64,000 nt of DNA from G965195345 sp965277625. Lineage in GTDB: Bacteria > Pseudomonadota > Gammaproteobacteria > CAKMZV01. Of this stretch, positions 34,859 through 44,881 are shown in pieces. The notes beneath the pieces are model-generated. The model ran no database searches. It saw only the letters and a program-made list of their open reading frames with translations, and had not been told where the DNA came from. The first letter of the stretch is position 1, and every line of letters begins with the position of its first letter. Location of the stretch: the NCBI GenBank assembly GCA_965277625.1, contig OZ255827.1, positions 310,001 through 374,000 on the forward strand, read 5' to 3'. The translations under genes and the position numbers were made by a program.

Positions 34859-37800
34859 ATGCATCAATTTATAAATCCCATATTTAAGCAATCAATTTGG
34901 CTCAATGTTTTCAGCAATGCCAGCCATTTAATTGATCGCGCATTGAAGTTGGTGATTGGGCGTTGGCGTATGTTGCCTCTACTATTGGCTGTTTTTTTAA
35001 CCGCTTGCGGTGGCGGGGGCAGTAGCAGTAGCAGTGATGGAAATAACACGCCCACGCCGACAGATACAACCCCGACAATTACAATTTCGAGCAATTTGAC
35101 ATTCACGGAAGATTTTGCAGGAGTCATCCAAATTGCCACAGCAACCAATGCAATCAGTTTAACGGTTACTCAATCCACCGCTGGGGTCGTTACAGTGACT
35201 AATACTAATTCGGTAGCAGGCGTCAGCATTGCAAGTATTCTGAATGCCAATGGTCAAACAACCCTTACCATTACCGCGACTAATGGTCGATTTAGCGCAA
35301 CCAGCCAGGTGGTGGTGCAAATAACACCCGTTGATGACCCACCAATGCTAAATGTCACAACAACGAATTTAGTTGTGGACGAGAATTTTACGGGCACTCA
35401 TACACTTGCCACAGCATCAGATGTGGAAGGTGATCCAATTACATTTAGGGTGATTCAATCAACCACAGGGATTGTCACTGTGATGACTTCTGCAGCAGGT
35501 GTGGCATTATCAAGCATCCCCAATGTCATTGGTCGAACCACCTTAACCATTTCAGTCATGAGCGGTTTACTAATTTCAACAGCGCAAGTGACAGTACAAG
35601 TGATGGCGGTTACGGGGGTTAATAACACACCAACTTTAACTCTCTCGAGCGCTGCTTTTACTTTTAATGAAGATTTTGCAACGGCGACGATTGCTACAGC
35701 AATGAGTTTGGGCCAAGATATCCTAACTATAACGGTGAGTCAGTCCGATACAGGGGTAGTCACTGTGACAACTTCAGCCACGAGTGTTCGTGTATCGAGC
35801 ATACCTAACGTTAGTGGTCAAACAACTTTAACCATTTCAGCCAGCAATGGTCGGCTCATTACCACTGCTCAAGTGTCAGTGCGAGTGATGGCGGTCAATG
35901 ACCCACCGACATTAAACATTTCAACCAGTAATGTCCTGCTTTTAGGACAAGGCGCCATTGAGATTAGAACCACAGCAACCGATATTGAAAACGACGCCCT
36001 ATCGTTTACGGCGACTGCATCGACCCCAATCCAAGTTAGTGTTGCTCAATCAACGAACGGATTTCTGGTTACAAACTTAGCACAAGCCAATGGAATCACA
36101 ACGGTAACTATAACGGTCAGCGATGGCAGGCTAAGCACTTCATTATTGGTTAGGGTGCGGTCAGAGGCGGGACCGACTTTACAACTAACTAGTCAAAGCA
36201 TTTCAGCCATTAGTGGATTCGCACCCATAATGATTGGGGTAACTGCCACAGATTTAACTGATGGCACATTAACCTTTCTCGTTCAAGACGCCAACCAAGG
36301 TGTGGTAAATTTTGGTACGACCACTAACAGCATCGTCATCACTTCAATACGGAATGCCATGGGTCAAACGACATTAACCGTCAGTACGACGGATAATGCG
36401 GGGATTACCGTATCGAGAGATATCGTTATAAGTGTGCGTATTAGCACAAGTACCCTTCCCACCCTGGCCGTATCCACTAACTTGGTCAGAGTGCAAGAAG
36501 ATTTTATGATGCCTGTGATCATTGGAACGACTGCGACAGATTTAGAAGATGGCACTTTAACTTTCACAGTGCGTTCATCTGTGGGCATTGTTAATCCAGT
36601 GTGGACCACTCATACCATTACTTTGTCCGCCCTATTGAATGCGAATGGCACAGAGACTTTGACCATTGAAGCGACAGATACAGGTGGGCAATCAGTTTCT
36701 ACACAAATTGTGGTGGTGGTTAATGCAGTTAATGATCCACCGAATTTAACCGTTTCAAGCAATCAAATAACCACAGGTGGCAATTTCTTACCGATCACCA
36801 TTGGAACAACGGTGACCGACGATCAAGATTCTACTGTATCGTTTGTTGTGACGCAAAGTGCTGATGTGATCAGTGTCAGCACTTCGGTCAATGCCATTGT
36901 CTTAAACAGCAGACTCAACCGTTCTGGTCGGACCACCTTAACCGTTGTTGCCCGCGACAGCGGTGGATTGACTGCCACCCAAACAATTGTCATCAATGTG
37001 ACCATCGGACAAGGCACGCCGCCTTTGCTGTCAATCTCAGCAGCGGTCATCAGCTTACAAGAAGATTTTGACTCAACTGTGACCATCGGAACCACGGCCA
37101 CAGATGCAGAAGATGGCACACTAAGGACGACAGTGACGCAATCAAGGAACATTGTCAATGTGACCATTACAACTCATACCATAAGTTTGACTGCGATTGG
37201 CAATGCCAATGGCACAACCACTTTGACGGTACAAGCGCAAGATTCAGATAGACAATCGGCCAGAACGCAGATATTGGTTGTGGTCAGTGCGGTCAATGAT
37301 CCACCTTTTCTAAGCGTTTCAACAAGCAACGTCGCATTGACGGCTATGCCAATTGAGGTGGACATTGTCTTATCCGATCCAGAAGATAGCACATTGCCTA
37401 TCAGTGTTTCAACAGGGCAAGGGGCTGTGGGGACGGTCATTACAACCAGTCGCCTAAGCTTATCGCGTTTAAACGTAGATTCGGGTCAAGTGATCTTGAC
37501 ACTCAGGACGACGGATTCAGGCGGTTTGAGCGCCTCTGCCACGGTCACTGTGATGCTTCAACCTGCATTTAGAATAACCACGGGCATCAAAACCCTTGAA
37601 TTTTCTTGGGGGGCGATTCCAGGCGCAAGCCATTATCAGTTAAGAAGTAATCCCGATCGCACTTCAGGCTTTATCGATTTAAGTACAAACGGCATAGTGG
37701 TAAGCCCAAATAGCAACAACATAAGCCGGACAACTGCACAAGCATGGGTGTCTTTGCATCGCTATATCCCAAGGGTGAGCAACCCTCAATATGGGGTGAA

Positions 37801-39235
37801 CACGTGTCATTCAGCGTCTTGTGGAGCATCATTTACGCATAATACGGTCGGTTTGACAAATGCATACTTGCTCAGCATGGTGGGCCGATTAGAGGCGGCT
37901 AATCCCGATGTTGATGATAACTTTGGACAATCTATGAGTATCAGTGCCGATGGTAATACCCTGGTTGTTGGTGCACCAGATGAAGATGGCTCATCAACTG
38001 GAGTGAACGCAGCGGAGAATGATGGCGCCACGAATGCAGGTGCTGCTTATGTGTTTCAACGCAACGGGGCAACTTGGTTACAGCAGGCCTATATCAAAGC
38101 GTCTAATACTGACTCGGAAGATTCCTTTGGGATTGATGTGGGCTTAAGTGCCGATGGCAATACCCTAGCGGTGAGTGCGCCCAGAGAGGATGGTATAAAT
38201 AATGTTTCCTCCGCTTCAGGTGCAGTTTACGTATTTAGACGCAGTGGCGGTGTTTGGGTACAACAAGCTTATATCAAGGCGTTAAACGCGGAGATAGGTG
38301 ATTTTTTTGGCGGTGGAGTCAACCTGAGTGCGAATGGCAATACCCTCATCGTCGGGGCGCCTTTTGAGGATGGTGCATCAACGAGGATTAATGGTGCGGA
38401 TGATTCTACGTCCATGGAATCAGGTGCAGCATATGTATTCCGCTTTAATTCAGGCGCTTGGGCGCAACAGGCGTACATCAAACCGTTGAATAATGGGAGG
38501 GGTCATGCTTTTGGTGGTGCTGTGGGCATTAGCGCAGATGGCAATACCATAGCGGTGGGCGCATTTGTAGAAAACGGCGCCTCAAAAGGGGTTAATGGTG
38601 TTATTGTGGGTTCATCCACCGCGTCGGGTGCAGCGTATATATTCCGCTTTAATTCGGGCGCCTGGACACAACAAGCGTACATCAAAGCGCACAATACAGG
38701 GGCAGGCGATCAATTTGGTCGGCCCTTAAGCTTGAGTGCCGATGGCAATACGCTTGCGGTAAGCGCCGCCCTTGAAGGTAGCGCCTCAACAGGTGTTAAT
38801 GGTGTAGATATGGGTTCATCCACCGCTTCGGGTGCGACTTACGTGTTTAGATTCAGCTCAAATGTTTGGTCACAACAAGCGTATATCAAAGCTTTTAATA
38901 CGGGGGCAAATGATAGTTTTGGTCGGGCGGTCAGCTTGAGTGGAGATGGCAACACCCTCGCCGTCGGCGCGTCAAATGAGAATGGCTCATCGACGGGCAT
39001 TAATACGGTCGATAGCGGTTTGGGCGCCCAATCAGGTGCCGCCTATGTGTTTGAATTTAGTAACGGTATTTGGTTACAGAAAGCCTACATCAAACCCAAT
39101 GATTTAAACGTCATAGATGAATTTGGCCAAACCGTGGCTTTAAATCATGATGGGGCAACGCTCGCTGTAGGGGCTCGGGGAACTCAGATTGATCAACGAC
39201 AGGACCTCACTCAAGCGGCCGTTTACCTATACTAA
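34859..39235 (+). CDS. Repeat-rich surface lipoprotein with FG-GAP propeller (short paralogue)
   Basis: 1458 aa. The signal ends LLLAVFLTAC with Cys50 lipidated, then a Gly4-Ser5 tether. About residues 60-900 hold nine Ig/cadherin-like units, including two B-C couplets (ISAISGFAPIMIG then VRVQEDFMMPVIIG). About 905-1008 is a module with two Cys (VNTCHSASCG) that closely matches the same module in the giant paralogue. About 1010-1458 is a seven-unit FG-GAP propeller ending VYLY. I chose ATG 34859, preceded by AAAGGGG, over ATG 34838. It lacks the lectin-like domain of the giant. Function unknown; a surface adhesin or recognition protein is the best inference. Confidence 0.88.
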   Translation: MHQFINPIFKQSIWLNVFSNASHLIDRALKLVIGRWRMLPLLLAVFLTACGGGGSSSSSDGNNTPTPTDTTPTITISSNLTFTEDFAGVIQIATATNAISLTVTQSTAGVVTVTNTNSVAGVSIASILNANGQTTLTITATNGRFSATSQVVVQITPVDDPPMLNVTTTNLVVDENFTGTHTLATASDVEGDPITFRVIQSTTGIVTVMTSAAGVALSSIPNVIGRTTLTISVMSGLLISTAQVTVQVMAVTGVNNTPTLTLSSAAFTFNEDFATATIATAMSLGQDILTITVSQSDTGVVTVTTSATSVRVSSIPNVSGQTTLTISASNGRLITTAQVSVRVMAVNDPPTLNISTSNVLLLGQGAIEIRTTATDIENDALSFTATASTPIQVSVAQSTNGFLVTNLAQANGITTVTITVSDGRLSTSLLVRVRSEAGPTLQLTSQSISAISGFAPIMIGVTATDLTDGTLTFLVQDANQGVVNFGTTTNSIVITSIRNAMGQTTLTVSTTDNAGITVSRDIVISVRISTSTLPTLAVSTNLVRVQEDFMMPVIIGTTATDLEDGTLTFTVRSSVGIVNPVWTTHTITLSALLNANGTETLTIEATDTGGQSVSTQIVVVVNAVNDPPNLTVSSNQITTGGNFLPITIGTTVTDDQDSTVSFVVTQSADVISVSTSVNAIVLNSRLNRSGRTTLTVVARDSGGLTATQTIVINVTIGQGTPPLLSISAAVISLQEDFDSTVTIGTTATDAEDGTLRTTVTQSRNIVNVTITTHTISLTAIGNANGTTTLTVQAQDSDRQSARTQILVVVSAVNDPPFLSVSTSNVALTAMPIEVDIVLSDPEDSTLPISVSTGQGAVGTVITTSRLSLSRLNVDSGQVILTLRTTDSGGLSASATVTVMLQPAFRITTGIKTLEFSWGAIPGASHYQLRSNPDRTSGFIDLSTNGIVVSPNSNNISRTTAQAWVSLHRYIPRVSNPQYGVNTCHSASCGASFTHNTVGLTNAYLLSMVGRLEAANPDVDDNFGQSMSISADGNTLVVGAPDEDGSSTGVNAAENDGATNAGAAYVFQRNGATWLQQAYIKASNTDSEDSFGIDVGLSADGNTLAVSAPREDGINNVSSASGAVYVFRRSGGVWVQQAYIKALNAEIGDFFGGGVNLSANGNTLIVGAPFEDGASTRINGADDSTSMESGAAYVFRFNSGAWAQQAYIKPLNNGRGHAFGGAVGISADGNTIAVGAFVENGASKGVNGVIVGSSTASGAAYIFRFNSGAWTQQAYIKAHNTGAGDQFGRPLSLSADGNTLAVSAALEGSASTGVNGVDMGSSTASGATYVFRFSSNVWSQQAYIKAFNTGANDSFGRAVSLSGDGNTLAVGASNENGSSTGINTVDSGLGAQSGAAYVFEFSNGIWLQKAYIKPNDLNVIDEFGQTVALNHDGATLAVGARGTQIDQRQDLTQAAVYLY
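37885..39232 (+). repeat. Seven FG-GAP units of the short lipoprotein
   Basis: Seven units share FGxxxSLSADGNTLAVGA and AYVFRxxxxxWxQQAYIKAxN, from FGQSMSISADGNTLVVGA to FGQTVALNHDGATLAVGA. The unit count equals that in the giant paralogue, supporting a closed propeller as a conserved head. Confidence 0.85.
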
Positions 39236-39328
39236 ATCAACCTGGTTGTCAGTAGCACAGTCATTGATTACAAGCAGAATGCACGCGTGCAATGAACCTT
39301 AGATGACTTGGAATATTTGAGCTTAGGG

Positions 39329-41224
39329 TCAGTTGTCAATCAATTCAACCAAGACCAGCCACTCATTCTCTTGTGCGTCCAACTGTTTTTGTAATTCGGT
39401 CAAAGCATTGAGTTTGGGTTTTTGCTGCACATAAGAGCGTTCAGCAAATTCAGGGGATTGTATTTCAGCGGTTAATATTTTGATTTGTGCTTCAGTTTCA
39501 GCCATGCTGTTGGGCAACAAATCAAATTGACGTTGTTGTTTATAACTGAGTTTCTTGGTTGTTGACTTTCGCACCTTCAAATCAGATTTATCAGCTTCAG
39601 GTTCTATTTGTTCCTGTTTGTTGGTTCTGAGTTGGCGGCCTCTTTTCAACCAATCGCTGTAGCCCCCTGCGTGGCTGATCACTTGCCCATCTTTTTCAAA
39701 TACGATCGTCTTGTTCACGACTCGATCCAGAAAGATACGATCGTGGCTGACCAAAATCAGAGTGCCTTTATATTGGTTTAATTGACGCTCCAACACTTCA
39801 AGCATTTGAATGTCAAGATCATTGGTCGGCTCATCGAGGATTAAGACATTGGTCGGCTGAGCAAACAATTGTGCCATGCGAAGTCGATTGAGTTCGCCGC
39901 CCGATAAGTGCACTGCCTTGTCCAAGGATTTTTCGGGATCAAACAAAAATCCTTTAAGATAGCCAACCACATGAATCTGGCTCTGTCCAAATTCGATGTA
40001 ATCATTGCCTGCATTGACGTTATACGCCACACTTTTATCGAACTGAATCTGAGTCTGGCTTTGATCAAAATAGCCGACATTTAGGTGGGTGCCAAGTTTC
40101 ACTGTGCCTTGAGTGGGTGCGATTTTCCCTAATAATAACTTTAATAGCGTGCTTTTGCCAACGCCATTATTGCCAATGATGCCAATGCGGTCACCCCGAG
40201 CAATGCGCAAGGTAAATTGATTTAACAAAGGCAGCGATGCCTGACCAGCATAATGGAAGCTCATCTTATGAGTTTCAATGACTTTGCGCCCAGAAGGCTC
40301 TGATTCGGCAATACGAAAATGCGCCACCCCTTGTCTTTTGACTGTATTTTGATTTTGTTCACGCAAAGCGTATAGGGTTTTTAAACGACCCTCGTTTCGG
40401 GTACCCCGCGCTTTGATGCCTTTGCGCACCCAAACCTCTTCTTGGGCGAGGCGTTTTTGAAACTGCTTGTGATGTTCATCTTCTACCGCATCAGCTTGCA
40501 CTTTGTGGCGTAAAAACTGTTGGTAATTGCCATCGTAGCTGGTGATTTTGCCTCGGTCTAATTCAACGATTTTAGACGCGACTTTTTGTAAAAAAAAGCG
40601 GTCGTGAGTGACAAACATCACGCCGCCATTAAAGTTTTTAATACGGTGTTCCAACCATTCAATGGTACTGATGTCTAAATGATTGGTTGGCTCATCTAAG
40701 AGAAGCAATTCGGGATTGCTCACCAAGGCGCGCGCTAATGCAGCGCGCCTTTGCCAGCCACCCGATAAATCCCCCAATGTCATTGTGGTATTCAGACCCA
40801 ATTCGCTACAAGTTTTTTCGACTTGGATCGCTGTGTTCCAACCGCCACCCGCTTCAATCTGACTATGCAAGACATTGAGTTCGGTCAGTTTTTCAGGGTG
40901 CGTCTTTACCAATTTGTAATAGGCATCAATCCAGATTTGTTGTTGTTTTAGTCCGGTTGCCACATAATCGCTGACAGATATTTGGGCATTTTGAGGTAAG
41001 GGTTGTTCTAACAGGCTGATGCGTAAGTTGGGTTTGAAAACGATGTCGCCATCTGTGGCTGGAAGCTGATTAAGCAGCACTTTAAACAGGCTTGATTTGC
41101 CTGCGCCATTGCGCCCTATGAGGCAAATTTTATCTTGGTTGTTGATCTGAAACTGAACCTGGTTCAACAAGCATTTATTGCCCAATTGTAGGGTTAAATG
41201 ATGGGCGGTAATCAAAGCACTCAT
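39329..41224 (-). CDS. uup: ABC-F family ATPase Uup
   Basis: 631-aa soluble protein with two ABC cassettes and no membrane segments. Cassette 1 has GRNGAGKSSLFKVLL, LSGGWQRRAALARAL and LLLDEPTNHLD; cassette 2 has GNNGVGKSTLLKLLL, LSGGELNRLRMAQL and LILDEPTNDLD. The C-terminal region (about 540-631) is a charged coiled coil typical of Uup. ABC-F proteins act on the ribosome; Uup also binds branched DNA and limits transposon precise excision. It is 14 bp downstream of epmA on the same strand. Confidence 0.9.
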   Translation of the reverse strand: MSALITAHHLTLQLGNKCLLNQVQFQINNQDKICLIGRNGAGKSSLFKVLLNQLPATDGDIVFKPNLRISLLEQPLPQNAQISVSDYVATGLKQQQIWIDAYYKLVKTHPEKLTELNVLHSQIEAGGGWNTAIQVEKTCSELGLNTTMTLGDLSGGWQRRAALARALVSNPELLLLDEPTNHLDISTIEWLEHRIKNFNGGVMFVTHDRFFLQKVASKIVELDRGKITSYDGNYQQFLRHKVQADAVEDEHHKQFQKRLAQEEVWVRKGIKARGTRNEGRLKTLYALREQNQNTVKRQGVAHFRIAESEPSGRKVIETHKMSFHYAGQASLPLLNQFTLRIARGDRIGIIGNNGVGKSTLLKLLLGKIAPTQGTVKLGTHLNVGYFDQSQTQIQFDKSVAYNVNAGNDYIEFGQSQIHVVGYLKGFLFDPEKSLDKAVHLSGGELNRLRMAQLFAQPTNVLILDEPTNDLDIQMLEVLERQLNQYKGTLILVSHDRIFLDRVVNKTIVFEKDGQVISHAGGYSDWLKRGRQLRTNKQEQIEPEADKSDLKVRKSTTKKLSYKQQRQFDLLPNSMAETEAQIKILTAEIQSPEFAERSYVQQKPKLNALTELQKQLDAQENEWLVLVELIDN

Positions 41225-41238
41225 AAGTTTAGGACGAA

Positions 41239-42153
41239 TTAGGGATGCACGATGCGGTCATGGCCGTGAGCGAGCGCAAACAATCGGTCAAGCCCTAATG
41301 CCACCCCACAACATTCTGGCAGAGGGTGGGTTTCGAGGCGGGTTAAAAAACATTCATCGAGCGTCATGGTCGGTTTCCCTTGCGCTGAACGCTTGGCATT
41401 ATCACTTGCAAATCGCGCCCTGTGAATCGCTGCATCCTGCAACTCAACATAGCCGTTGGCCAATTCAATGCCGTTAAAATAACATTCAAATCGCTGTGCC
41501 GTCGGAGGCTGTTTGTGGTCATCAAGTTTCGCCAAAGCGGCAGCGTGTGGTGGGAAATCGGTAATGAAGAAGAGCTCATGCTGAGCCAAATGGGGCTCTA
41601 TGCATTCCGTTAGTAGCAACTGTTGCCAAATGGCCGACTCATTGCCCACCTTTTCCACAGGGGTTCCATGGTGCGCTCTATAACTTGCTTGAAGGTCAGT
41701 CACCTTTGCCATAAAAGGGTCAATACCAAGGTATTTTAAAAAAACGGATTGGTAAGTCATGGTCGAAACATTCAGCGATTTGTGGTGACACAACTGAACG
41801 ATTTTTTGCGTTTCTTCGATCAAGTCTGTCAGAGAAATGTTCGGTCTATACCATTCTAATAGGGTAAATTCTGGGCGATGCCAACGCGCGACAGGATCGT
41901 CTCTAAAAGCTTTGCAAATTTGATAGATGGCCTGCTCTGGCATGTCCATGAGAATCATTTTCATGGCGTATTCTGGTGAGGTTTGTAACCATGTAAGACC
42001 CGTTTGAGTATGGCACGCTAAGCTGTCAATGTTGGGATCTGTCACCGTATGCGCTCGTGCAAGCGGTGTGCTTACTTCTATAACATCGGTCTGTTTGAAG
42101 TGGCGGCGGATGCGCTCAATCATCTGAGCCCATTGTTTGCAATGGTTAGACAC
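41239..42153 (-). CDS. epmA: Elongation factor P (R)-beta-lysine ligase
   Basis: 304-aa class II aminoacyl-tRNA-synthetase paralogue (PoxA/GenX/YjeA) that attaches beta-lysine to EF-P. It lacks the anticodon-binding domain of LysRS. Motif 2 is seen as FRDDPVARWHRPEFTLLEWYR, and motif 3 as GVALGLDRLFALA. IELANGYVELQDA matches the amino-acid pocket. epmB and efp are not in the window. It precedes uup by 14 bp and starts with the usual LIERIRRHF region of the family. The initiator is ATG at 42153. Confidence 0.92.
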   Translation of the reverse strand: MSNHCKQWAQMIERIRRHFKQTDVIEVSTPLARAHTVTDPNIDSLACHTQTGLTWLQTSPEYAMKMILMDMPEQAIYQICKAFRDDPVARWHRPEFTLLEWYRPNISLTDLIEETQKIVQLCHHKSLNVSTMTYQSVFLKYLGIDPFMAKVTDLQASYRAHHGTPVEKVGNESAIWQQLLLTECIEPHLAQHELFFITDFPPHAAALAKLDDHKQPPTAQRFECYFNGIELANGYVELQDAAIHRARFASDNAKRSAQGKPTMTLDECFLTRLETHPLPECCGVALGLDRLFALAHGHDRIVHP

Positions 42154-42191
42154 GATTAAACTCAGTCTTTGTGCGTGGGTGTTTGAATCAT

Positions 42192-42866
42192 TTAGCTGCC
42201 TTGTTCGCGACCAATGGGATTAAGCCACTCAGTGCCAATGTTGAATACAACTAAGCTGTCTGTACCAATACGGTAATAATAATCAACGCCGATGGTCACG
42301 CCAAAGTAATTTTGTTGTAGGCCAGCCCGATAATATTCGCTCAAAGTGCCCACGTTTTGACCCAACTGCGTTGCCGAAGGGGCATAAAATCCCGCTTCAA
42401 AATTCAAGCTTAAACGCTCATTGATTTGTGGTTGATAGCTGGTAGAATAGCCATTGCCTGCTGAAGCGATGCCCAATACATATTGAAACGAATACGATGA
42501 GAAGGTGTTTACAGTGAAAATGACCTCTTCAAAATCCGATCGATTTTCAAATTGATAGCGTTGATAAACTGTCGCAAATTTGGCTGATTCAAAGGGCAGG
42601 TTAAATCCGCCTTTTAGGCGAAGTTCCAGATCGTTGATCAGTGAGATGCCTTCTAATCCAGCAACAAATCCCGTATCGCTGTTAAAATCCAGCGCACTTT
42701 GAACAGTGGATCTTTGTATGGGTTGGTTTTCTAAGTTAAAGTACTGCCTTAGTCCACGAAAGTTATAATCTGAGGCAAATTTAACTTGGGCGGATAAATT
42801 ATCGGCACTGGCAAGCGGTGCAAATGAAACAACAACAATTATTAATGATAGGATCGTTTTAATCAT
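42192..42866 (-). CDS. TorF-family putative outer-membrane protein
   Basis: 224 aa with a clear signal peptide (core TILSLIIVVVSF, cut after LASA). The mature part alternates hydrophobic and polar residues with many aromatic strand ends, for example QVKFASDYNFRGLRQ and GVTIGVDYYYRIGTDSLVVFNIG. DYNFRG near the N-terminus is the mark of the TorF/Gcw_chp group of small outer-membrane barrels of unknown transport role. Its start codon overlaps that of divergent uppP by two bases. No good ribosome site is seen. Confidence 0.7.
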   Translation of the reverse strand: MIKTILSLIIVVVSFAPLASADNLSAQVKFASDYNFRGLRQYFNLENQPIQRSTVQSALDFNSDTGFVAGLEGISLINDLELRLKGGFNLPFESAKFATVYQRYQFENRSDFEEVIFTVNTFSSYSFQYVLGIASAGNGYSTSYQPQINERLSLNFEAGFYAPSATQLGQNVGTLSEYYRAGLQQNYFGVTIGVDYYYRIGTDSLVVFNIGTEWLNPIGREQGS

Positions 42867-43656
42867 GGAATTTGGACAAGCAATCGTACTCGCAGTCGTT
42901 CAAGGTATTACCGAATTTTTACCAGTCTCCAGCTCAGCGCATTTAATTCTTATCCCATTATTAACGGATTGGGAAGATCAAGGCTTAGCTTTTGACGTAG
43001 CGGTGCATTTTGGCACATTAGTGGCGGTTTGTTTTTATTTCCGTCAAGATATTTGGCGATTATTTTCTGCTTGGGTCCGAAATTTTACCCGTTTATCTGA
43101 TTCCGATGTCAGTCTCTCGTGGTGTATTATCATTGCAACCGTCCCCGTTGGCTTGACCGGTGTTTTATTGGATGATTGGATTGAGAGTCATCTGCGTTCC
43201 ACACTGGTCATCGCTGTGGCAACCATTGTGTTTGGACTATTGTTGGGCTATGCTACCCAGCAAAAAGGGCAAAAGAGTTTAATTTCAATGACCCTAAAGG
43301 TGGCAATCATTATTGGTCTGTTTCAAGTTTTGGCTTTGATTCCGGGCACATCAAGGTCGGGTATCACCATAACAGCCGCTTTGTTAATGGGATTTAACAT
43401 GGTTGATTCAGCCCGATTTTCGTTTTTATTGTCGATTCCAGTCATCTTGGCCGCCAGTTTGCTCCAAACCATAAAGTTATTACAATTGAGTCAGGTGGAC
43501 TGGGGGCTCATTTTATTGGCAACCATTGTTTCAGGTCTGAGTGCTTGGCTCTGTATTCGGTGGTTTTTGAAAGCGATTGAACGATTTGGCATGATGCCCT
43601 TTGTTATTTATCGCTTAGGCTTAGGTGCCATCCTTTTGCTGATAACATTTGCTTAG
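42865..43656 (+). CDS. uppP: Undecaprenyl-diphosphate phosphatase (BacA)
   Basis: 263-aa membrane enzyme that recycles undecaprenyl diphosphate to the monophosphate carrier for peptidoglycan and O-antigen. The family start AIVLAVVQGITEFLPVSSSAH has the catalytic Glu and Ser/His-type motif; the second motif is IPGTSRSGITITAALLMG with the catalytic Arg. About seven to eight membrane spans. It supports the same lipid-linked pathway used by the O-antigen ligase at 24.2 kb. Overexpression of this family gives bacitracin tolerance. The start is fixed by homology, although its ATG overlaps the ATG of the divergent barrel gene. Confidence 0.93.
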   Translation: MEFGQAIVLAVVQGITEFLPVSSSAHLILIPLLTDWEDQGLAFDVAVHFGTLVAVCFYFRQDIWRLFSAWVRNFTRLSDSDVSLSWCIIIATVPVGLTGVLLDDWIESHLRSTLVIAVATIVFGLLLGYATQQKGQKSLISMTLKVAIIIGLFQVLALIPGTSRSGITITAALLMGFNMVDSARFSFLLSIPVILAASLLQTIKLLQLSQVDWGLILLATIVSGLSAWLCIRWFLKAIERFGMMPFVIYRLGLGAILLLITFA

Positions 43657-43657
43657 G

Positions 43658-43672
43658 CGGTTGTGACAACCG
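43658..43672 (+). terminator. Weak hairpin after uppP
   Basis: CGGTT and AACCG flank GTGAC, followed by TTTAAAAC. The stem is short and the T tract only three bases. Confidence 0.3.
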
Positions 43673-43712
43673 TTTAAAACATCTAAACGACTATCACTTT
43701 ATTGGGAGGTTT

Positions 43713-44165
43713 ATGACATCAATCACCGTTAAACCCTTGCAACAAAACGACAGGGCGTCTTGGGAATCACTTTACCACGGCTATGCCAAATTCTATCATG
43801 TGCCCATGGATCAAACCATACTTGACCAGGTATGGACATGGATTTTCGACGAACAAACCGCTTTCTATGCCTTGTTGGCAAAAAATCATAGTGGCCAAGG
43901 TCTTGGCCTGATGCACTACCGCGCCATGCCTTCGCCGTTGCGCGGCAAAACGGTGGGTTTTTTGGATGATTTATACGTCTCGCCAGCGCATAGAGGCACT
44001 GGTGTGGTTGAGGCCTTATATGAAGCACTAACGACGGATGCTCAAGCCAAAGGATGGCCATTTATTCGCTGGATAACCGCGGAGGATAATGATCGTGCGC
44101 GCCGTCTATACGATAAAATATCAGACAAGACCCACTGGATAACCTATCAAAAGAGTATCTGCTAA
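43713..44165 (+). CDS. GNAT-family N-acetyltransferase
   Basis: 150 aa. The acetyl-CoA-binding core is seen as FLDDLYVSPAHRGTGVVEALYEAL (R-G-x-G-x-A type P-loop) and ITAEDNDRARRLYDKI near the end. An excellent GGGAGG ribosome site precedes the ATG. The substrate is unknown; small amines, amino acids or toxins are all possible. Its stop codon overlaps the next start (TAATG). Confidence 0.82.
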   Translation: MTSITVKPLQQNDRASWESLYHGYAKFYHVPMDQTILDQVWTWIFDEQTAFYALLAKNHSGQGLGLMHYRAMPSPLRGKTVGFLDDLYVSPAHRGTGVVEALYEALTTDAQAKGWPFIRWITAEDNDRARRLYDKISDKTHWITYQKSIC

Positions 44166-44881
44166 TGACGCAATATTTTAACGACCTCGATCAGCCCATC
44201 GGTTTTCCAATTGAAGATTGGCAGCCCGTTCAACGCCCTTCAACCGAACCCATGCTTGGGCAACATTGCCGATTAGAAGGATTAGAGCCTCAAAAACATG
44301 CAAAATCCTTGTACGAGCATTTTTGTTTGGACACAGAACACCAGAATTGGACGTATTTACCCTATGGTCCTTTCACAACATTTGCGGCATTTAATGCGTG
44401 GCTCACTCAAATCAGTTTACAAGATGATCCCTTGTTTTATACGGTGATCGATGCAGGTACAGAGCAAGTGGTTGGCATGGCCAGTTTTTTACGGATCAAT
44501 CCTGAAGTTGGTACCATTGAAGTCGGTCACATACACTTTTCACCAGCCATGCAAGGCACGTGTATGGCAACTGAGACCATGTATCTGATGATGTCTCGGG
44601 TATTCGATGACTTAGGCTATAGGCGCTATGAATGGAAATGTGACGCCTTAAACGCGCCCTCCAATGCAGCAGCATTGCGTTTGGGTTTTACTTTTGAGGG
44701 GATTTTTCGTCAACTCACCATGTATAAATCCCGAAATAGAGACACCGCTTGGTATGCCATCATTGATTCTGATTGGCCTAACATAAAAGCCGAATTTAAA
44801 CGTTGGTTAGATCCAGCGAATTTTGACGATAAAGGTTGGCAAAAAACAAAGTTGAATCAAATTTCTAGACAGTCAACTTGA
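44165..44881 (+). CDS. RimJ/RimL-type N-acetyltransferase
   Basis: 238 aa of the GNAT subgroup that includes RimL and YjaB/YdaF-like enzymes. It shows GHIHFSPAMQGTCMATETMYLMMS for acetyl-CoA binding and NAPSNAAALRLGFTFEGIFRQ, the classic C-terminal strand of RimJ/L proteins. The initiator ATG overlaps the stop of the upstream GNAT gene by one base, so the two are translationally coupled. Protein N-termini or small molecules are plausible substrates. Confidence 0.82.
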   Translation: MTQYFNDLDQPIGFPIEDWQPVQRPSTEPMLGQHCRLEGLEPQKHAKSLYEHFCLDTEHQNWTYLPYGPFTTFAAFNAWLTQISLQDDPLFYTVIDAGTEQVVGMASFLRINPEVGTIEVGHIHFSPAMQGTCMATETMYLMMSRVFDDLGYRRYEWKCDALNAPSNAAALRLGFTFEGIFRQLTMYKSRNRDTAWYAIIDSDWPNIKAEFKRWLDPANFDDKGWQKTKLNQISRQST

